From positions 1 to 38,472 of the forward strand of contig JAPLOE010000120.1 of NCBI GenBank assembly GCA_026692705.1: DNA of 38,472 nt. The letters run 5' to 3'. The position numbers and the translations under genes were made by a program. This stretch comes from Planctomycetota bacterium. Lineage in GTDB: Bacteria; Planctomycetota; UBA1135; GCA-002686595. A model generated the notes under the pieces. The model made no database searches and was not told the DNA's origin. It saw only the letters and a program-made list of their open reading frames with translations. Shown here piece by piece: positions 30,483 through 38,472 of the stretch (its first letter is position 1; every line of letters starts with the position of its first letter).

Positions 30483-31429
30483 TTCGGATTCGTCGGTGGC
30501 GTGCCGACCGTCTCGCCCTTGGCTATGCGCGCACCGCGCAGGAATTCCGCGGCCGGCAGCGCGCGCTTGCCTGCGGCTTGCACTTCGAGCAGCTCGAGCG
30601 CACCGCTGCCGCAAGCGACGACGAAACGCGCGCCCGCTTCGAGCACGGTGCCCGGCGCCGCTTTCGCGTCCCCTTCGACCACTTGCGCCGCGAGCAAGTT
30701 GAGCTCGCGACCCTTCGGATCGCAGAAACGCACGAGCGGCCACGGATTGAACGCGCGCACCGCACGCTCGAGCTCGACCGCGGACTTCGTCCAGTCGACC
30801 GCGCCGCGTTCCTTGCGGATCTTGCGCGCGTAGGTCGCACGCGTCGGATCCTGCGGAGTGAACGTCGCGTTGCCGTCTTCGAGCCGATCGAGCGCTTCGA
30901 CGAGCGCTTCGCCGCCGAGCACCGCCAGCGACGCGAACAGGTCACCCGAAGTCTCGCGCGGGCCGATCGTGCGCTCCTTCGCGAGCAACACGTCGCCTTC
31001 ATCGAGCGCGAGCACGATGCGCTGGATCGAAACGCCCGTTGCCGCATCGCCCGCGAGCACCGCCGCCTGGATCGGCGACGCACCGCGCCAGCGCGGCAGG
31101 AGCGAGCCGTGCACGTTGAGCGCACCTTGAGGGCAAAGCTCGAGCAACGCCGGCTTCAGGATCACTCCGTAGCTCGCGACGCACAGCACCTCGGGCCGCA
31201 ACGTGCGCAATTCCCCGAGGAATTCGGGCGCGTGCGGGTCCGCGGGCTGGAACACGGCGAGGCCGTGGCCGCGCGCCGCGCGCACGAGCTCCGACTCCTC
31301 GACCTCGCGACTGCGGCCGCGCGGCTTGTCGGGCAAGGTCACCAAAGCGAGCGGCCGGTGCCTCGAGCGCACTAGGCGTTCGAGCACCGGCGTCGCAAAC
31401 GGCGGCGATCCGAGGAAGACGGTCCGCAA
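30479..31429 (-). CDS. fmt: methionyl-tRNA formyltransferase
   Basis: A 316-residue enzyme that formylates initiator Met-tRNA. The N-terminal Rossmann domain starts VFLGSPPFATPVLERL. The formyl-donor signature is NVHGSLLPRWRGASPIQAAV (about residues 105-124), with the active-site Asn-x-His. ALDEGDVLLAKE (metabolic Asp) follows, then a C-terminal OB-like domain (about 205-316) with ATYARKIRKERGAVDW. Its start is TTG 31429, an unusual codon chosen because the family sequence begins there and no ATG fits. It lies six bases after trxA. Confidence 0.93.
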   Translation of the reverse strand: MRTVFLGSPPFATPVLERLVRSRHRPLALVTLPDKPRGRSREVEESELVRAARGHGLAVFQPADPHAPEFLGELRTLRPEVLCVASYGVILKPALLELCPQGALNVHGSLLPRWRGASPIQAAVLAGDAATGVSIQRIVLALDEGDVLLAKERTIGPRETSGDLFASLAVLGGEALVEALDRLEDGNATFTPQDPTRATYARKIRKERGAVDWTKSAVELERAVRAFNPWPLVRFCDPKGRELNLLAAQVVEGDAKAAPGTVLEAGARFVVACGSGALELLEVQAAGKRALPAAEFLRGARIAKGETVGTPPTNPK

Positions 31430-31435
31430 CGGACG

Positions 31436-31759
31436 TCAGATCTTCGAGAGGACCGTCAGCTTGAACTTCTCGTACGGCTGGCTGCCGACGATCTGGTGCA
31501 CGACCTCGCCCTTCTTGATGATCAGGAAGGTCGGGATGGCGTTGATGCCGTAGCGCGCGGGCACGTCCGGGTTGTCCTGCGTGTTGAGCTTGACGACCTT
31601 GAGCTTGCCGGCGGTCTCGTCCGCGAGCTTGTCGACGTAGGGCGCCATCGCCTTGCACGGACCGCACCAGTCGGCCCAGAAATCGACGAGGACGGGGAGT
31701 TCGCTCTGCAGGACGGCGGTGTCCCACACGGCGTCGGTGACTTCGGCGGCTTTGCTCAT
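31436..31759 (-). CDS. trxA: thioredoxin
   Basis: A 107-residue thioredoxin with the redox site WCGPCK (Cys32, Cys35), the conserved buried Asp (VDFWADWCGPC), and cis-proline in AIPTFLIIKKGE. It reduces disulfides in the cytoplasm using thioredoxin reductase, which is not in the window. Length is normal. Placed ahead of fmt and rsmB, it would share their transcript. The upstream TATTCT at 31805-31810 gives a leader of about 40 bases. Confidence 0.95.
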   Translation of the reverse strand: MSKAAEVTDAVWDTAVLQSELPVLVDFWADWCGPCKAMAPYVDKLADETAGKLKVVKLNTQDNPDVPARYGINAIPTFLIIKKGEVVHQIVGSQPYEKFKLTVLSKI

Positions 31760-31804
31760 GGAGAGTCTTGGGGTGTCTGGGGGGAGCGGAGGGCTGAGAG
31801 GCCG

Positions 31805-31810
31805 AGAATA
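31805..31810 (-). promoter_or_regulatory. TATTCT -10-like element of trxA-fmt-rsmB
   Basis: On the reverse strand TATTCTCGGCC lies about 45 bases before the trxA ATG. It nearly repeats the element before kdsD. Confidence 0.4.
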
Positions 31811-31869
31811 TGGGACGCGAAAGGCGGAGAGTCCACCCCGCGCGCGTTCCTGCGGCTGGGGTGCGGGCT

Positions 31870-32856
31870 TCAGGCCTGCCCGGGCTCGCCGTCGAGCTCT
31901 TCCGCGAGCGTGTGGCCACGCTCTTCGGCCTCGGCCGGCTCCTCGACCGCGGCGATGCGCGGCAGTTCATAGTCGCTCTCGTCCTCGTCGTCGTCTAGGC
32001 CCTCGAACACGCTCGCCTCGGGCGGCGCGGGCTCGCTCGCGGCGGCGGAGGGAGCGTCGGGGTCCTCGATGCGCTCGTCCTCGAACTCGGTCTGGCGCAC
32101 GATGCTGTCGAGGTCGTCGCCGAGGTCCTCGCGCAGCGAGATCACGATGTCGGACTGCTTCGATTCCTGGCGCGCGCGCACGGCGCCGAGCTTGACCAGC
32201 TCGAGCAGCGCGCAGAAGGCGCCGATCATCGTGACCTTCGTGGCGCCGCCGGTCGCGACCGCCTCGTCGACGAGCTCGCGCAGCGACATCGAGCGCCGCG
32301 CCTTGACCGTGCGCACGAGCTGCTCGACGTAGAAGCGCAGCGGCCGGTCCTCGGTCGCGATCACGATCGACTTGTGCGAGAGCGTCTCGCGCATCAGGCG
32401 CGAGAAGGCCGCGAACAGGTCCCAGTTCGTGACTTCGCCGAGGTCGAGGCCGCCGTCGGCGTCGGTCGCGGGCCGGTAGCCGCGCTCGTGGATCTTCGAA
32501 CGCAGCTCGAAGCGGTCCTGCAGGTCGCGCGAGGCCTGCTTGAAGTGCCGGTACTCGATCAGGCGCTGGATCAGCTCATCGCGCGGGTCGAGCTCCTCGG
32601 CGAGGTCGATCGTCTCGCTCGGCAGGAGCGAACGCGACTTGATCGCCATCAGCGTCGCCGCCATGACGAGGAAGTCGGCCGCGAGCTCGATGTCGATCTC
32701 CTCGAGCGCCTTCAGGTAGCCCAGATAGCCCTCGATCACCCTGTGCAGGTTGATCTCGTGGATCTCGACTTCCTGCTCGCGCACGAGGTGCAGGAGCAGG
32801 TCCATGGGGCCATTGAAGACCTGTTCGAGAGAGACGGTGTAGTCGCGGCTCACCAT
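31870..32856 (-). CDS. scpA: segregation and condensation protein ScpA
   Basis: A 328-residue kleisin of the bacterial SMC condensin. The N-terminal domain (about 6-90) has FNGPMDLLLHLVREQEVEIH, INLHRVIEGYLGYL and LAADFLVMAATLMAIKSRSL, LLP. The middle is helical; the C-terminal winged helix (about 200-255) has SLRELVDEAV and GAFCALLELVKLGAVRARQE. After it comes an acidic tail of about 75 residues (DEDESDYELP and so on), which is longer than in textbook ScpA. It overlaps the protease stop by 7 bases. A GTG at 32853 is an alternative start that gives a four-base overlap. No scpB follows on the same strand; the next gene is trxA. Confidence 0.9.
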   Translation of the reverse strand: MVSRDYTVSLEQVFNGPMDLLLHLVREQEVEIHEINLHRVIEGYLGYLKALEEIDIELAADFLVMAATLMAIKSRSLLPSETIDLAEELDPRDELIQRLIEYRHFKQASRDLQDRFELRSKIHERGYRPATDADGGLDLGEVTNWDLFAAFSRLMRETLSHKSIVIATEDRPLRFYVEQLVRTVKARRSMSLRELVDEAVATGGATKVTMIGAFCALLELVKLGAVRARQESKQSDIVISLREDLGDDLDSIVRQTEFEDERIEDPDAPSAAASEPAPPEASVFEGLDDDEDESDYELPRIAAVEEPAEAEERGHTLAEELDGEPGQA

Positions 32857-33689
32857 AGGCCACCCGTGAGGAAGTCGATCGCGTCGAACAGCGCCAGTGC
32901 ACCGTCCCAGACGGCCCGTCGCAGGCCGGGGATGTAGTTCATCGCCGCCATGATGCCGACCACGAGCAACATGCCGAAGCGCTCGAGGTCCTGAAAGGGC
33001 TCGCGCAGCCCCGAGGGCAGCAACCACGCCATGACGCGCGAGCCGTCGAGCGGCGGCACCGGCAGCAGGTTGAACACCGTCAGCATCAGGTTCGCGAACA
33101 CCGCGTACTGCAGCACCCCGAACATCAGGTCGCCGGCGCGGTAGTCGCCGAACGTGTAGGACGCCTTGAGGGCGAGCAGGAACACGATCGAGAGCAGGAA
33201 GTTCGTCACCGGGCCGGCGAGCGCGACGAACATCATGTCGCGCAGCGGGTGGCGCAGGCGGTGGTAGTTCACGGGCACGGGCTTCGCGCCGCCGAAGGGC
33301 GGCTGGCCCATCAGCATCAGCGCCCCCGGCAGGATGACCGACAGGAAGGGGTCGATCGAGGCGAGCGGGTTGAGCGTGATGCGCCCGAGATCCTTGGCCG
33401 TCGGGTCGCCGCACTTCCACGCCACCCAGGCGTGCGCGGCCTCGTGCAGCGCCAGCGAGATCACGAGGAACGTGACCACGAACACCACCTCGAGGATGCC
33501 GATCGTGCCCGAGCTGAGCCGGCCCTGGACCGGGGCGAGCGCGCACAGGGCGGCTCCGCACAGGGTCGGGACGTGCTCCGAAGGCAGCAACTGGCCCTGC
33601 AGGAGCGGGCGCGAGAGCGTGGAACGCAGCCAGGAAAGCACGGGTGCAGGGCGGGCGCGGACGGCGCTCGGCCGCGATTTATAGCACAT
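32850..33689 (-). CDS. M50-type site-2 protease (membrane metalloprotease)
   Basis: A 279-residue polytopic zinc protease. The metal motif is HEAAH (H82, E83, H86) in the first conserved helix. NLLPVPPLDGSRVMAWLL, the third-ligand Asp motif, lies about residue 210. Five or six helices surround them. This short form (the rseP-lacking-PDZ group) is often found next to scpA in bacteria and is thought to cut transmembrane substrates; the substrate here is unknown. ATG 33689 is the longest start. The TATAAA element at 33678-33683 lies just inside it, so GTG 33641, 16 codons later, may be the real start. Confidence 0.88.
   Translation of the reverse strand: MCYKSRPSAVRARPAPVLSWLRSTLSRPLLQGQLLPSEHVPTLCGAALCALAPVQGRLSSGTIGILEVVFVVTFLVISLALHEAAHAWVAWKCGDPTAKDLGRITLNPLASIDPFLSVILPGALMLMGQPPFGGAKPVPVNYHRLRHPLRDMMFVALAGPVTNFLLSIVFLLALKASYTFGDYRAGDLMFGVLQYAVFANLMLTVFNLLPVPPLDGSRVMAWLLPSGLREPFQDLERFGMLLVVGIMAAMNYIPGLRRAVWDGALALFDAIDFLTGGLW
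33678..33683 (-). promoter_or_regulatory. TATAAA -10-like element of the M50-scpA pair
   Basis: TATAAA reads on the reverse strand inside the first codons of the long M50 start. If it is the promoter, translation starts at GTG 33641. Confidence 0.4.
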
Positions 33690-33723
33690 GACCCCACGCG
33701 GGGCGGGGCGGCGGGGCATGCGG

Positions 33724-33729
33724 TATTCT
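33724..33729 (+). promoter_or_regulatory. TATTCT -10-like element of kdsD
   Basis: TATTCT followed by CTGGCCCG and then ATG at 33738. The eight-base gap places the transcript start at the start codon. The CTGGCCC spacer is repeated exactly before kdsC (34782-34789). Confidence 0.45.
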
Positions 33730-33737
33730 CTGGCCCG

Positions 33738-34778
33738 ATGAGCGTCGACCGACGGACTGCCGTGGATACAGGGAAGACGATGGGTACGAGCGAAACCGGT
33801 TCTTCCCGCGCCTCCGACCGGCTCGAACGCGCCCGCGAGGTGATCCGGGTCGAGGCCCGCACGATCGCGCGCCTCGAGCAGCTGCTCGACCAGCGCTTCG
33901 TCATGGCCATCGACCTGCTGCTCGAATGCCGCGGCAAGGTCGTCTGCACAGGCATGGGCAAGGCCGGCCTGATCGCCCAGAAGGTCTCGGCGACGCTGGC
34001 GAGCACCGGCGCCGACTCGATTTACCTGCACCCGGCCGAGGCCCTGCACGGCGACCTGGGGCGCATCCGCCCGGGTGACGTGCTGCTGGCGCTCTCGAAC
34101 TCCGGCGAGACGGCCGAGGTCAAGGTCGTCGTCCCGGTCGCGCGCAAGATCGGCGCCAAGGTCATCACGCTGACCGGCAACACCCAGTCCGGCCTCGCGC
34201 AGCTCTCCGACATCGTGCTCGACATCGGCCGCGTCGACGAGGCCTGCCCGCTCGGCCTCGCGCCGACGGCGAGCACCTCGGCGATGCTCGCGCTCGGGGA
34301 CGCGCTCGCGATGGTCCTGTCGGCCGAGCGCCGCTTCAGCCGCGAGGAGTACGCCCTCTACCACCCGGCCGGGTCGCTCGGCCGCAAGCTGATGCGCGTG
34401 GTCGAGGTGATGCGCCGCAACGCCGAGCTGCCGCTCGTGCCCGTCGGCGCCACGCTGTCCGCCACGCTGCGCATCATGGGCCACACGCCGGGCAAGCCCG
34501 GTGCGGCGCTGGTCGTCGCGACCGACGGTTCGCTCGCGGGCATCTTCACCGACGGAGACCTGCGGCGGCTGGTGGCCGAGCGCGGCGAGCTCGGCCGCGA
34601 GGACCCGATCGATCGTTTCATGACCAAGAGCCCCAAGTCGGTGCGGCCCGACCAGCTGCTCGAGGAAGCCGAGCGGCTCCTGCGCGAGTTCCGCGTCGAC
34701 CAGATCCCTGTGCTCGACGAGCACAACCGCCCGGTCGGCCTGCTCGACGTGCAGGACATTCTCGACACGCGTCTCTAA
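33738..34778 (+). CDS. kdsD: arabinose-5-phosphate isomerase KdsD/KpsF
   Basis: A 346-residue enzyme that makes arabinose 5-phosphate, the precursor of Kdo in lipopolysaccharide. The SIS domain (about 55-185) has VVCTGMGKAGLIAQKVSATL, HPAEALHGDLGRI and LALSNSGETAEV (substrate-phosphate binding). The CPLGLAPTASTSAMLALGDA signature follows. Two CBS domains fill the C-terminus (about 225-346). The first 25 residues are extra and may be dispensable; an ATG at 33780 (residue 15) could serve as a shorter start. It leads a kdsD-kdsC-lptC-like set. Confidence 0.93.
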   Translation: MSVDRRTAVDTGKTMGTSETGSSRASDRLERAREVIRVEARTIARLEQLLDQRFVMAIDLLLECRGKVVCTGMGKAGLIAQKVSATLASTGADSIYLHPAEALHGDLGRIRPGDVLLALSNSGETAEVKVVVPVARKIGAKVITLTGNTQSGLAQLSDIVLDIGRVDEACPLGLAPTASTSAMLALGDALAMVLSAERRFSREEYALYHPAGSLGRKLMRVVEVMRRNAELPLVPVGATLSATLRIMGHTPGKPGAALVVATDGSLAGIFTDGDLRRLVAERGELGREDPIDRFMTKSPKSVRPDQLLEEAERLLREFRVDQIPVLDEHNRPVGLLDVQDILDTRL

Positions 34779-34789
34779 GCTCTGGCCCC

Positions 34790-35329
34790 GTGAAGGGGGA
34801 GGGTCCGGAGGCGCGTTTCGCCGAGCTCCTGAAGCCGGTGAAGCTGTGCGTGTTCGACGTCGACGGCACGTTGACCGATGGCTCCGTGCTCGTCGGGCCC
34901 GGTGGCGAGTCGCTGCGCTTCTCGGTGCAGGATGGCTTCGGGCTGAAGGAGCTGCAGAAGGCCGGCTTGACGGTCGCGTGGATCACCGGGCGGCGCTCGC
35001 CGGCGACGGTGGCGCGCGCGGAGTCGCTCGGCGTCACCGAACTCAAGCTGGGCCAGCTCCACAAGACCGAGGCGCTGCGCGAGATCCAGACGCGCCTCGG
35101 CATCACGCCGCGCGAGACGGTCGCGCTCGGCGATGACCTGCCGGACCTCTCGCTGCGGCCGCTGGTCGCGTTCCTCGCGGCCCCGGCCAACGCGCGCATC
35201 GAAGTCGCCTCGCGCGCGGACTTCGTCACCCACGCGGCCGGTGGCGCCGGTGCCGTGCGCGAGTTCGCCGAGCTCGTCCTGCGCGCCCAGGGCCGCTGGG
35301 CCGCGATCGTCGCGTCCTACGGGGAATGA
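34790..35329 (+). CDS. kdsC: 3-deoxy-D-manno-octulosonate 8-phosphate phosphatase KdsC
   Basis: A 179-residue HAD phosphatase of the KdsC type that releases Kdo from Kdo-8-phosphate. Motif I is FDVDGTLTDG with catalytic D23 and D25. WITGRR supplies motif II, HKTEALREI the lysine, and GDDLPDLSL motif IV. Length and the absence of a cap domain fit KdsC, which acts as a tetramer. The start is GTG 34790, preceded by TAAGCT and CTGGCCCC, the same start-proximal text as kdsD. Its stop overlaps the next ATG (ATGA). Confidence 0.92.
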   Translation: MKGEGPEARFAELLKPVKLCVFDVDGTLTDGSVLVGPGGESLRFSVQDGFGLKELQKAGLTVAWITGRRSPATVARAESLGVTELKLGQLHKTEALREIQTRLGITPRETVALGDDLPDLSLRPLVAFLAAPANARIEVASRADFVTHAAGGAGAVREFAELVLRAQGRWAAIVASYGE

Positions 35330-38300
35330 GAAAGCTCCTCGTCTTCCTGTTGCTCGCGCTGCTGGGTGGCAGCGCGCTGTGGTGGTTCGACCGTCGCTCG
35401 CGACGGCCGGAGGACACCACCGTGCCCGCCGGAGAAGCGGCGGAGCAGCAGCCCGAGCGAGCGGCGCCCGAGCCCAACCGGGGCGTGCTCACGGAAGTGA
35501 AGGACGGCGCCGGCAAGGGCGCGCAGGTCGCGCTGTCGGGCCCGCTCGACGTGTGGGCCAACGACATGAGCACGGGCGAGCCGCGCAAGCGCTCGCACCT
35601 CGTCGCCGCCGACTGCGCGACGCTCGAGGGCGGCCTGTTCGACCTGCGCGACACGACGCTCGAGCTGTTCGTGCCCGAGACCGGCGCCCGCGAGGCGATC
35701 GCGCACGCGCGCGAGGTCAAGGCGCGCATGCGCGTCGATCCGACGCCGGCGCTCGACGAGCAGTACCCGATCACGCTGGTCGACACCGTCGTCACGTACG
35801 AGACGGGCTCGCGCTTCGCGCCGGTCACGCTGCGCGTGCCGCGGCTGCAATCGGTCGTCGCGCTCGAGAACGCGCACTCCGACGACGCGCTCACGATCTC
35901 CGGCAACGGCATCGAGGCCTCGGGGCGTGGGCTCGACGTCGAGCGGCGCGCGGAGGTCATCCGTCTGCTCGCGGATCCGCGCGCGACCGTGCAGCTCGAG
36001 GACGGCTCGACGGCGACGCTCTCGTCGAAGGGCGAGCTCGTGCTGCGCGCGCGACCCGATCTCGGGCCCGAACATGCGGAAATCTCGCTGAAGGATGGCG
36101 CGCACCTCGTGCTCGCGGGCCTCGAGCCGCTCGACCTGCGCGCGCAGAGCATCGAGCTCGTCGGCGTGATGGAGCGCCGCGCGGGCGCGCGCTTCCGCCC
36201 CGTGTCGATCCACGCGCACGGGGAAGTGGTCGTCACTCCCGACGAAGGCGTCGCGCACGGCGACACGCTCACGATCGAGTTCGACGAGACGGGCAAGAAC
36301 GCGCGGGGCACGCTCGACGGCGCGCCGCAGCTCGACCTCGTGCTGCGCGGCGCGAAGCTCGTCGACGTGCCGATCGAGCTCCTGCGTGAGGGCGAGACGC
36401 TGACGGTCAAGCTCGATGGCGCCGGCCCGCTCGAGCTCTCGCTCGGCGACGTGCGCGACTTCACGTTCACGGGCCCGGCGCGCCTGCAACTGCCCGCGAT
36501 CGGCGCCGTGCTCGAGTGCGACACGTCGATCCGCGGCCAGGGCGTGATCGTGAACGGCGTCGAGGAGCGCGAGCTGGTCGCCGACGGCAACGTGCGCTTC
36601 AAGTACGAGGACTCGACGCTCTCGACCGCATCGCTCAAGCTGCGCTCTTACGTCGACGCGGAAGGCCGCACGGCGGCGGAGCTGGTGTGCGAGCAGGGCA
36701 CGCGCATCATGGGCCGCCTCGCCGACGGCGACGAAGTCACGATCGAGGCGCGCGGCGGCCTCGTCGCGCGGCGCTCGCGCTCGCGCACGCTGCTGCCCTA
36801 CGCGCGCAACGTCGCGTTCGATGTGCGCGGCAAGCGCCCGATCTCCGGCCGCGCGGCGCTGATCACCGATCTCGACGTTGACGAGCGCCGTTTCGTCGCT
36901 GAGGGCGACGTCGAGGTCGTCACGGCCGACGGACGCGGCACCGGCGAGCGTTTCGAGGCGCGTTCGGAGCGCAGCGGCGAACTCTCGGGCACGCTCGAGC
37001 GGCCGGCGCGACTGGAGACCGGGCAAGGCTGGTTCCAGGCGCTGTTCCTCGACGTCGACGAGCACGTCGTCGACGCGCACGGCGCCGCGCACGCCTCGGT
37101 GACGCACGGCAACCTCGCGCACGAGATCGACGCCGGCTGGATCGTCGTGCAGCGCGGCAATCCCGTCGAGGACGACCCAACGCCGGCCGATCTCGTGCTC
37201 GACGCGGGCGGCGACGTGCACATCGTGCGCCGCGCGCCCGGCACGCACCTCGACGTGCGTGCGGACCGTTTCCACGCGGAGGCCGACGAGCTCACCGACG
37301 CCGCGGGCAAGCTCGATTTCGCGCCGACGCTCGTGATCGCCGGCGGCAACGTCGCGTTCGAGATCGACCAGCTCGGCGTGCACCGCGAGGGCGCGGCGGG
37401 CCGGCTCGAGCTGCGCGGCGACCGTTCGGGCGAGCTCGAGCCCGCGCTCGGCGGCAAGGTCTCGCTCAACGGCCAGATCGAAGGTCGCCCCGGCCGCTTC
37501 GACCTGCTCGCCGACCGCATCGAGTTCACCACCGAGCGCCTGCTCGCGTCGGGCTTCGAGCTCGAGCTCGACGGCATCGTCTCGGGCCTCTCCGCGGAAG
37601 CGACGTCGCCCGAGGCGCGGCGCGTGCGCGTGATCGGCGGCCTGATGTCGCTCGATCGCTCGCTGCTCGCGCTCACGCGCGGCGTCTACATCGGCGGCAA
37701 GACGCGCGACCTCGAGCCGTGGTCGCTCGATGCCGAGCTCGTGCTCCTGCGCAGCAAGCCGATCGAGAGCGGCATGCAGGAGCGCGACGTGCCGGCGGCG
37801 CTCGTCGACATCATCGCCGAAGGCGCAGTGCAGGTTTCCGTCTCGCCGATGGGCCGCGCGCGCGCACGCCTGCTCACGCTCGACCACGACTCGCGCCGCA
37901 TCACGCTGCTCGGCGATCCCGACTCCGAAGAAAATCGCGAGGCTGTGATCGAACGCGGCGGCGTCGCGTGGCGCTCGAGCGAATTCACCTTCGACCTCGC
38001 CTCGGGCTTCCTGCAGTCCGCCGCGGGCCGCGTGCTGTCCGACCCGAGCCTGCCGGAGAGCTGGTCGTTCAGCTACGACGCGCTCGAGCCGTTGCTGCTC
38101 GAGGATCGCAACGCGCTCGTCTTCCGCCAGCCCGTGTGGCAGAGCGGCGCCTCGCTGCTGCGCGCGAACTGGGCGATGCTGTGGGTCGATCAGGCCGAGT
38201 GGAACAAGCTCGGCGGCGGCTCGCGCAAGGAGCCGCTCGTCGACGATCCCGACGCCGCCGCCGCGCGCCGCATGCCGTCGCGCATGCTCGGTGGGCTGCC

Positions 38301-38472
38301 CGTCGATCGCTTCGGCGCCTGGCTGCACGAGCTGTACCTCGACGGTGACGTCGAATACCGCATCAACGACGTGCGCAAGGCGCGCGCGGCCGGCGTGTAC
38401 GTCGACATGGTCGATGGCCACGGCTGGGTGCACGACTTCGTGCTCGACGTCGACCTGCCGATCGGCAGCCGC
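35326..38472 (+). CDS. giant LptC/OstA-like envelope protein (partial, runs off the window)
   Basis: An open frame of 1049 codons with no stop before the window ends. The N-terminus, MRKLLVFLLLALLGGSALWW, is an uncleaved membrane anchor like that of LptC, and a Pro/Glu-rich linker follows. The rest is almost wholly beta: successive strands of the type LTISGNGIEASGRGLDVERR, VRFKYEDSTLSTASLKLRSY and FVAEGDVEVVTADGRGTGER. The last of these resembles the OstA/LptA text for bridging lipopolysaccharide across the periplasm. LptC is normally about 190 residues. The place after kdsD-kdsC is exactly where lptC and lptA sit in E. coli, and the gene overlaps kdsC. A fused LptC-LptA-like bridge is the best reading, with an AsmA/TamB-like lipid bridge as alternative. 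Confidence 0.7.
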   Translation, partial: MRKLLVFLLLALLGGSALWWFDRRSRRPEDTTVPAGEAAEQQPERAAPEPNRGVLTEVKDGAGKGAQVALSGPLDVWANDMSTGEPRKRSHLVAADCATLEGGLFDLRDTTLELFVPETGAREAIAHAREVKARMRVDPTPALDEQYPITLVDTVVTYETGSRFAPVTLRVPRLQSVVALENAHSDDALTISGNGIEASGRGLDVERRAEVIRLLADPRATVQLEDGSTATLSSKGELVLRARPDLGPEHAEISLKDGAHLVLAGLEPLDLRAQSIELVGVMERRAGARFRPVSIHAHGEVVVTPDEGVAHGDTLTIEFDETGKNARGTLDGAPQLDLVLRGAKLVDVPIELLREGETLTVKLDGAGPLELSLGDVRDFTFTGPARLQLPAIGAVLECDTSIRGQGVIVNGVEERELVADGNVRFKYEDSTLSTASLKLRSYVDAEGRTAAELVCEQGTRIMGRLADGDEVTIEARGGLVARRSRSRTLLPYARNVAFDVRGKRPISGRAALITDLDVDERRFVAEGDVEVVTADGRGTGERFEARSERSGELSGTLERPARLETGQGWFQALFLDVDEHVVDAHGAAHASVTHGNLAHEIDAGWIVVQRGNPVEDDPTPADLVLDAGGDVHIVRRAPGTHLDVRADRFHAEADELTDAAGKLDFAPTLVIAGGNVAFEIDQLGVHREGAAGRLELRGDRSGELEPALGGKVSLNGQIEGRPGRFDLLADRIEFTTERLLASGFELELDGIVSGLSAEATSPEARRVRVIGGLMSLDRSLLALTRGVYIGGKTRDLEPWSLDAELVLLRSKPIESGMQERDVPAALVDIIAEGAVQVSVSPMGRARARLLTLDHDSRRITLLGDPDSEENREAVIERGGVAWRSSEFTFDLASGFLQSAAGRVLSDPSLPESWSFSYDALEPLLLEDRNALVFRQPVWQSGASLLRANWAMLWVDQAEWNKLGGGSRKEPLVDDPDAAAARRMPSRMLGGLPVDRFGAWLHELYLDGDVEYRINDVRKARAAGVYVDMVDGHGWVHDFVLDVDLPIGSR

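Noticed and set aside
35317-38433. Open frame of 1038 codons on the reverse strand
   Set aside because: It mirrors the forward LptC-like gene. High GC keeps antisense frames open; its translation is low-complexity Arg/Ala/Glu/Val-rich with no family text, while the forward frame overlaps kdsC and has a membrane anchor and ordered strands.
1-38472. tRNA, rRNA, transposase, integrase or attachment site
   Set aside because: I looked for cloverleaf arms, rRNA text, DDE or tyrosine-recombinase motifs and terminal repeats and saw none.

Overview
The window is a high-GC stretch of bacterial chromosome with densely packed, ordinary housekeeping genes and no rRNA, tRNA, CRISPR array or insertion sequence that I can recognise. 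The makers of a diderm cell are present: Kdo-sugar enzymes (kdsD, kdsC), an LptC-like export protein, a beta-barrel protein and a lipoprotein. Together with the sigma/anti-sigma/DUF3106 operon and the style of the orphan proteins, this suggests a Planctomycetota-like or related environmental Gram-negative bacterium. That placement is an inference, not a measured one.

Layout. 1-2.7 kb: a membrane glycosyltransferase convergent with a SAM methyltransferase. 2.8-5.5 kb: a reverse-strand operon of ECF sigma factor, zinc-finger anti-sigma factor with three internal repeats, and a secreted DUF3106 protein. 5.8-9.6 kb: YaeQ, an isolated AAA/ORC-like ATPase behind an AT-rich repeat-bearing promoter, a signal peptidase I with a very large insertion, and a DEDDh exonuclease. 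9.7-16.6 kb: a forward run of four transporters (NhaD/CitMHS-like, APC permease with USP-like tail, TerC, DAACS symporter) whose last three genes overlap, then a multi-domain FKBP isomerase with its own promoter and ribosome site. 16.6-18.8 kb: three envelope orphans. 18.8-21.4 kb: aspartate kinase divergent from an isopropylmalate-synthase-like enzyme. 21.4-22.6 kb: a small membrane protein and the decayed 3' end of an SLC13 permease. 22.6-24.9 kb: a lemA-TPM-TPM operon.

The most striking item is at 24914-25270. A short frame is interrupted by one in-frame TGA (25052-25054) and then runs on in the same frame, with the same codon style, into a four-cysteine zinc ribbon. Thirteen bases after the TGA starts a perfect 7-bp stem (8 bp with the closing T-A pair) with apical loop GGTC, inside a longer helix. 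This has the geometry of a bacterial SECIS element, so the gene is a candidate selenoprotein with the motif Cys-x5-Sec. I do not recognise the family.

25.3-33.7 kb is read from the reverse strand: a beta-barrel protein behind a nested hairpin, a small cysteine-containing protein, a TIM-barrel isomerase, a short-chain dehydrogenase, a single-pass membrane protein, the trxA-fmt-rsmB operon, and an M50 protease-scpA pair. 33.7 kb to the end is a forward kdsD-kdsC-lptC-like operon. Its last gene runs off the window and already encodes 1049 residues, far longer than an ordinary LptC.

A further pattern runs through the whole window. Many starts are preceded at 6-14 bases by a TATNCT-like hexamer, often with a CTGGCCC-like spacer, which suggests leaderless or near-leaderless transcription.
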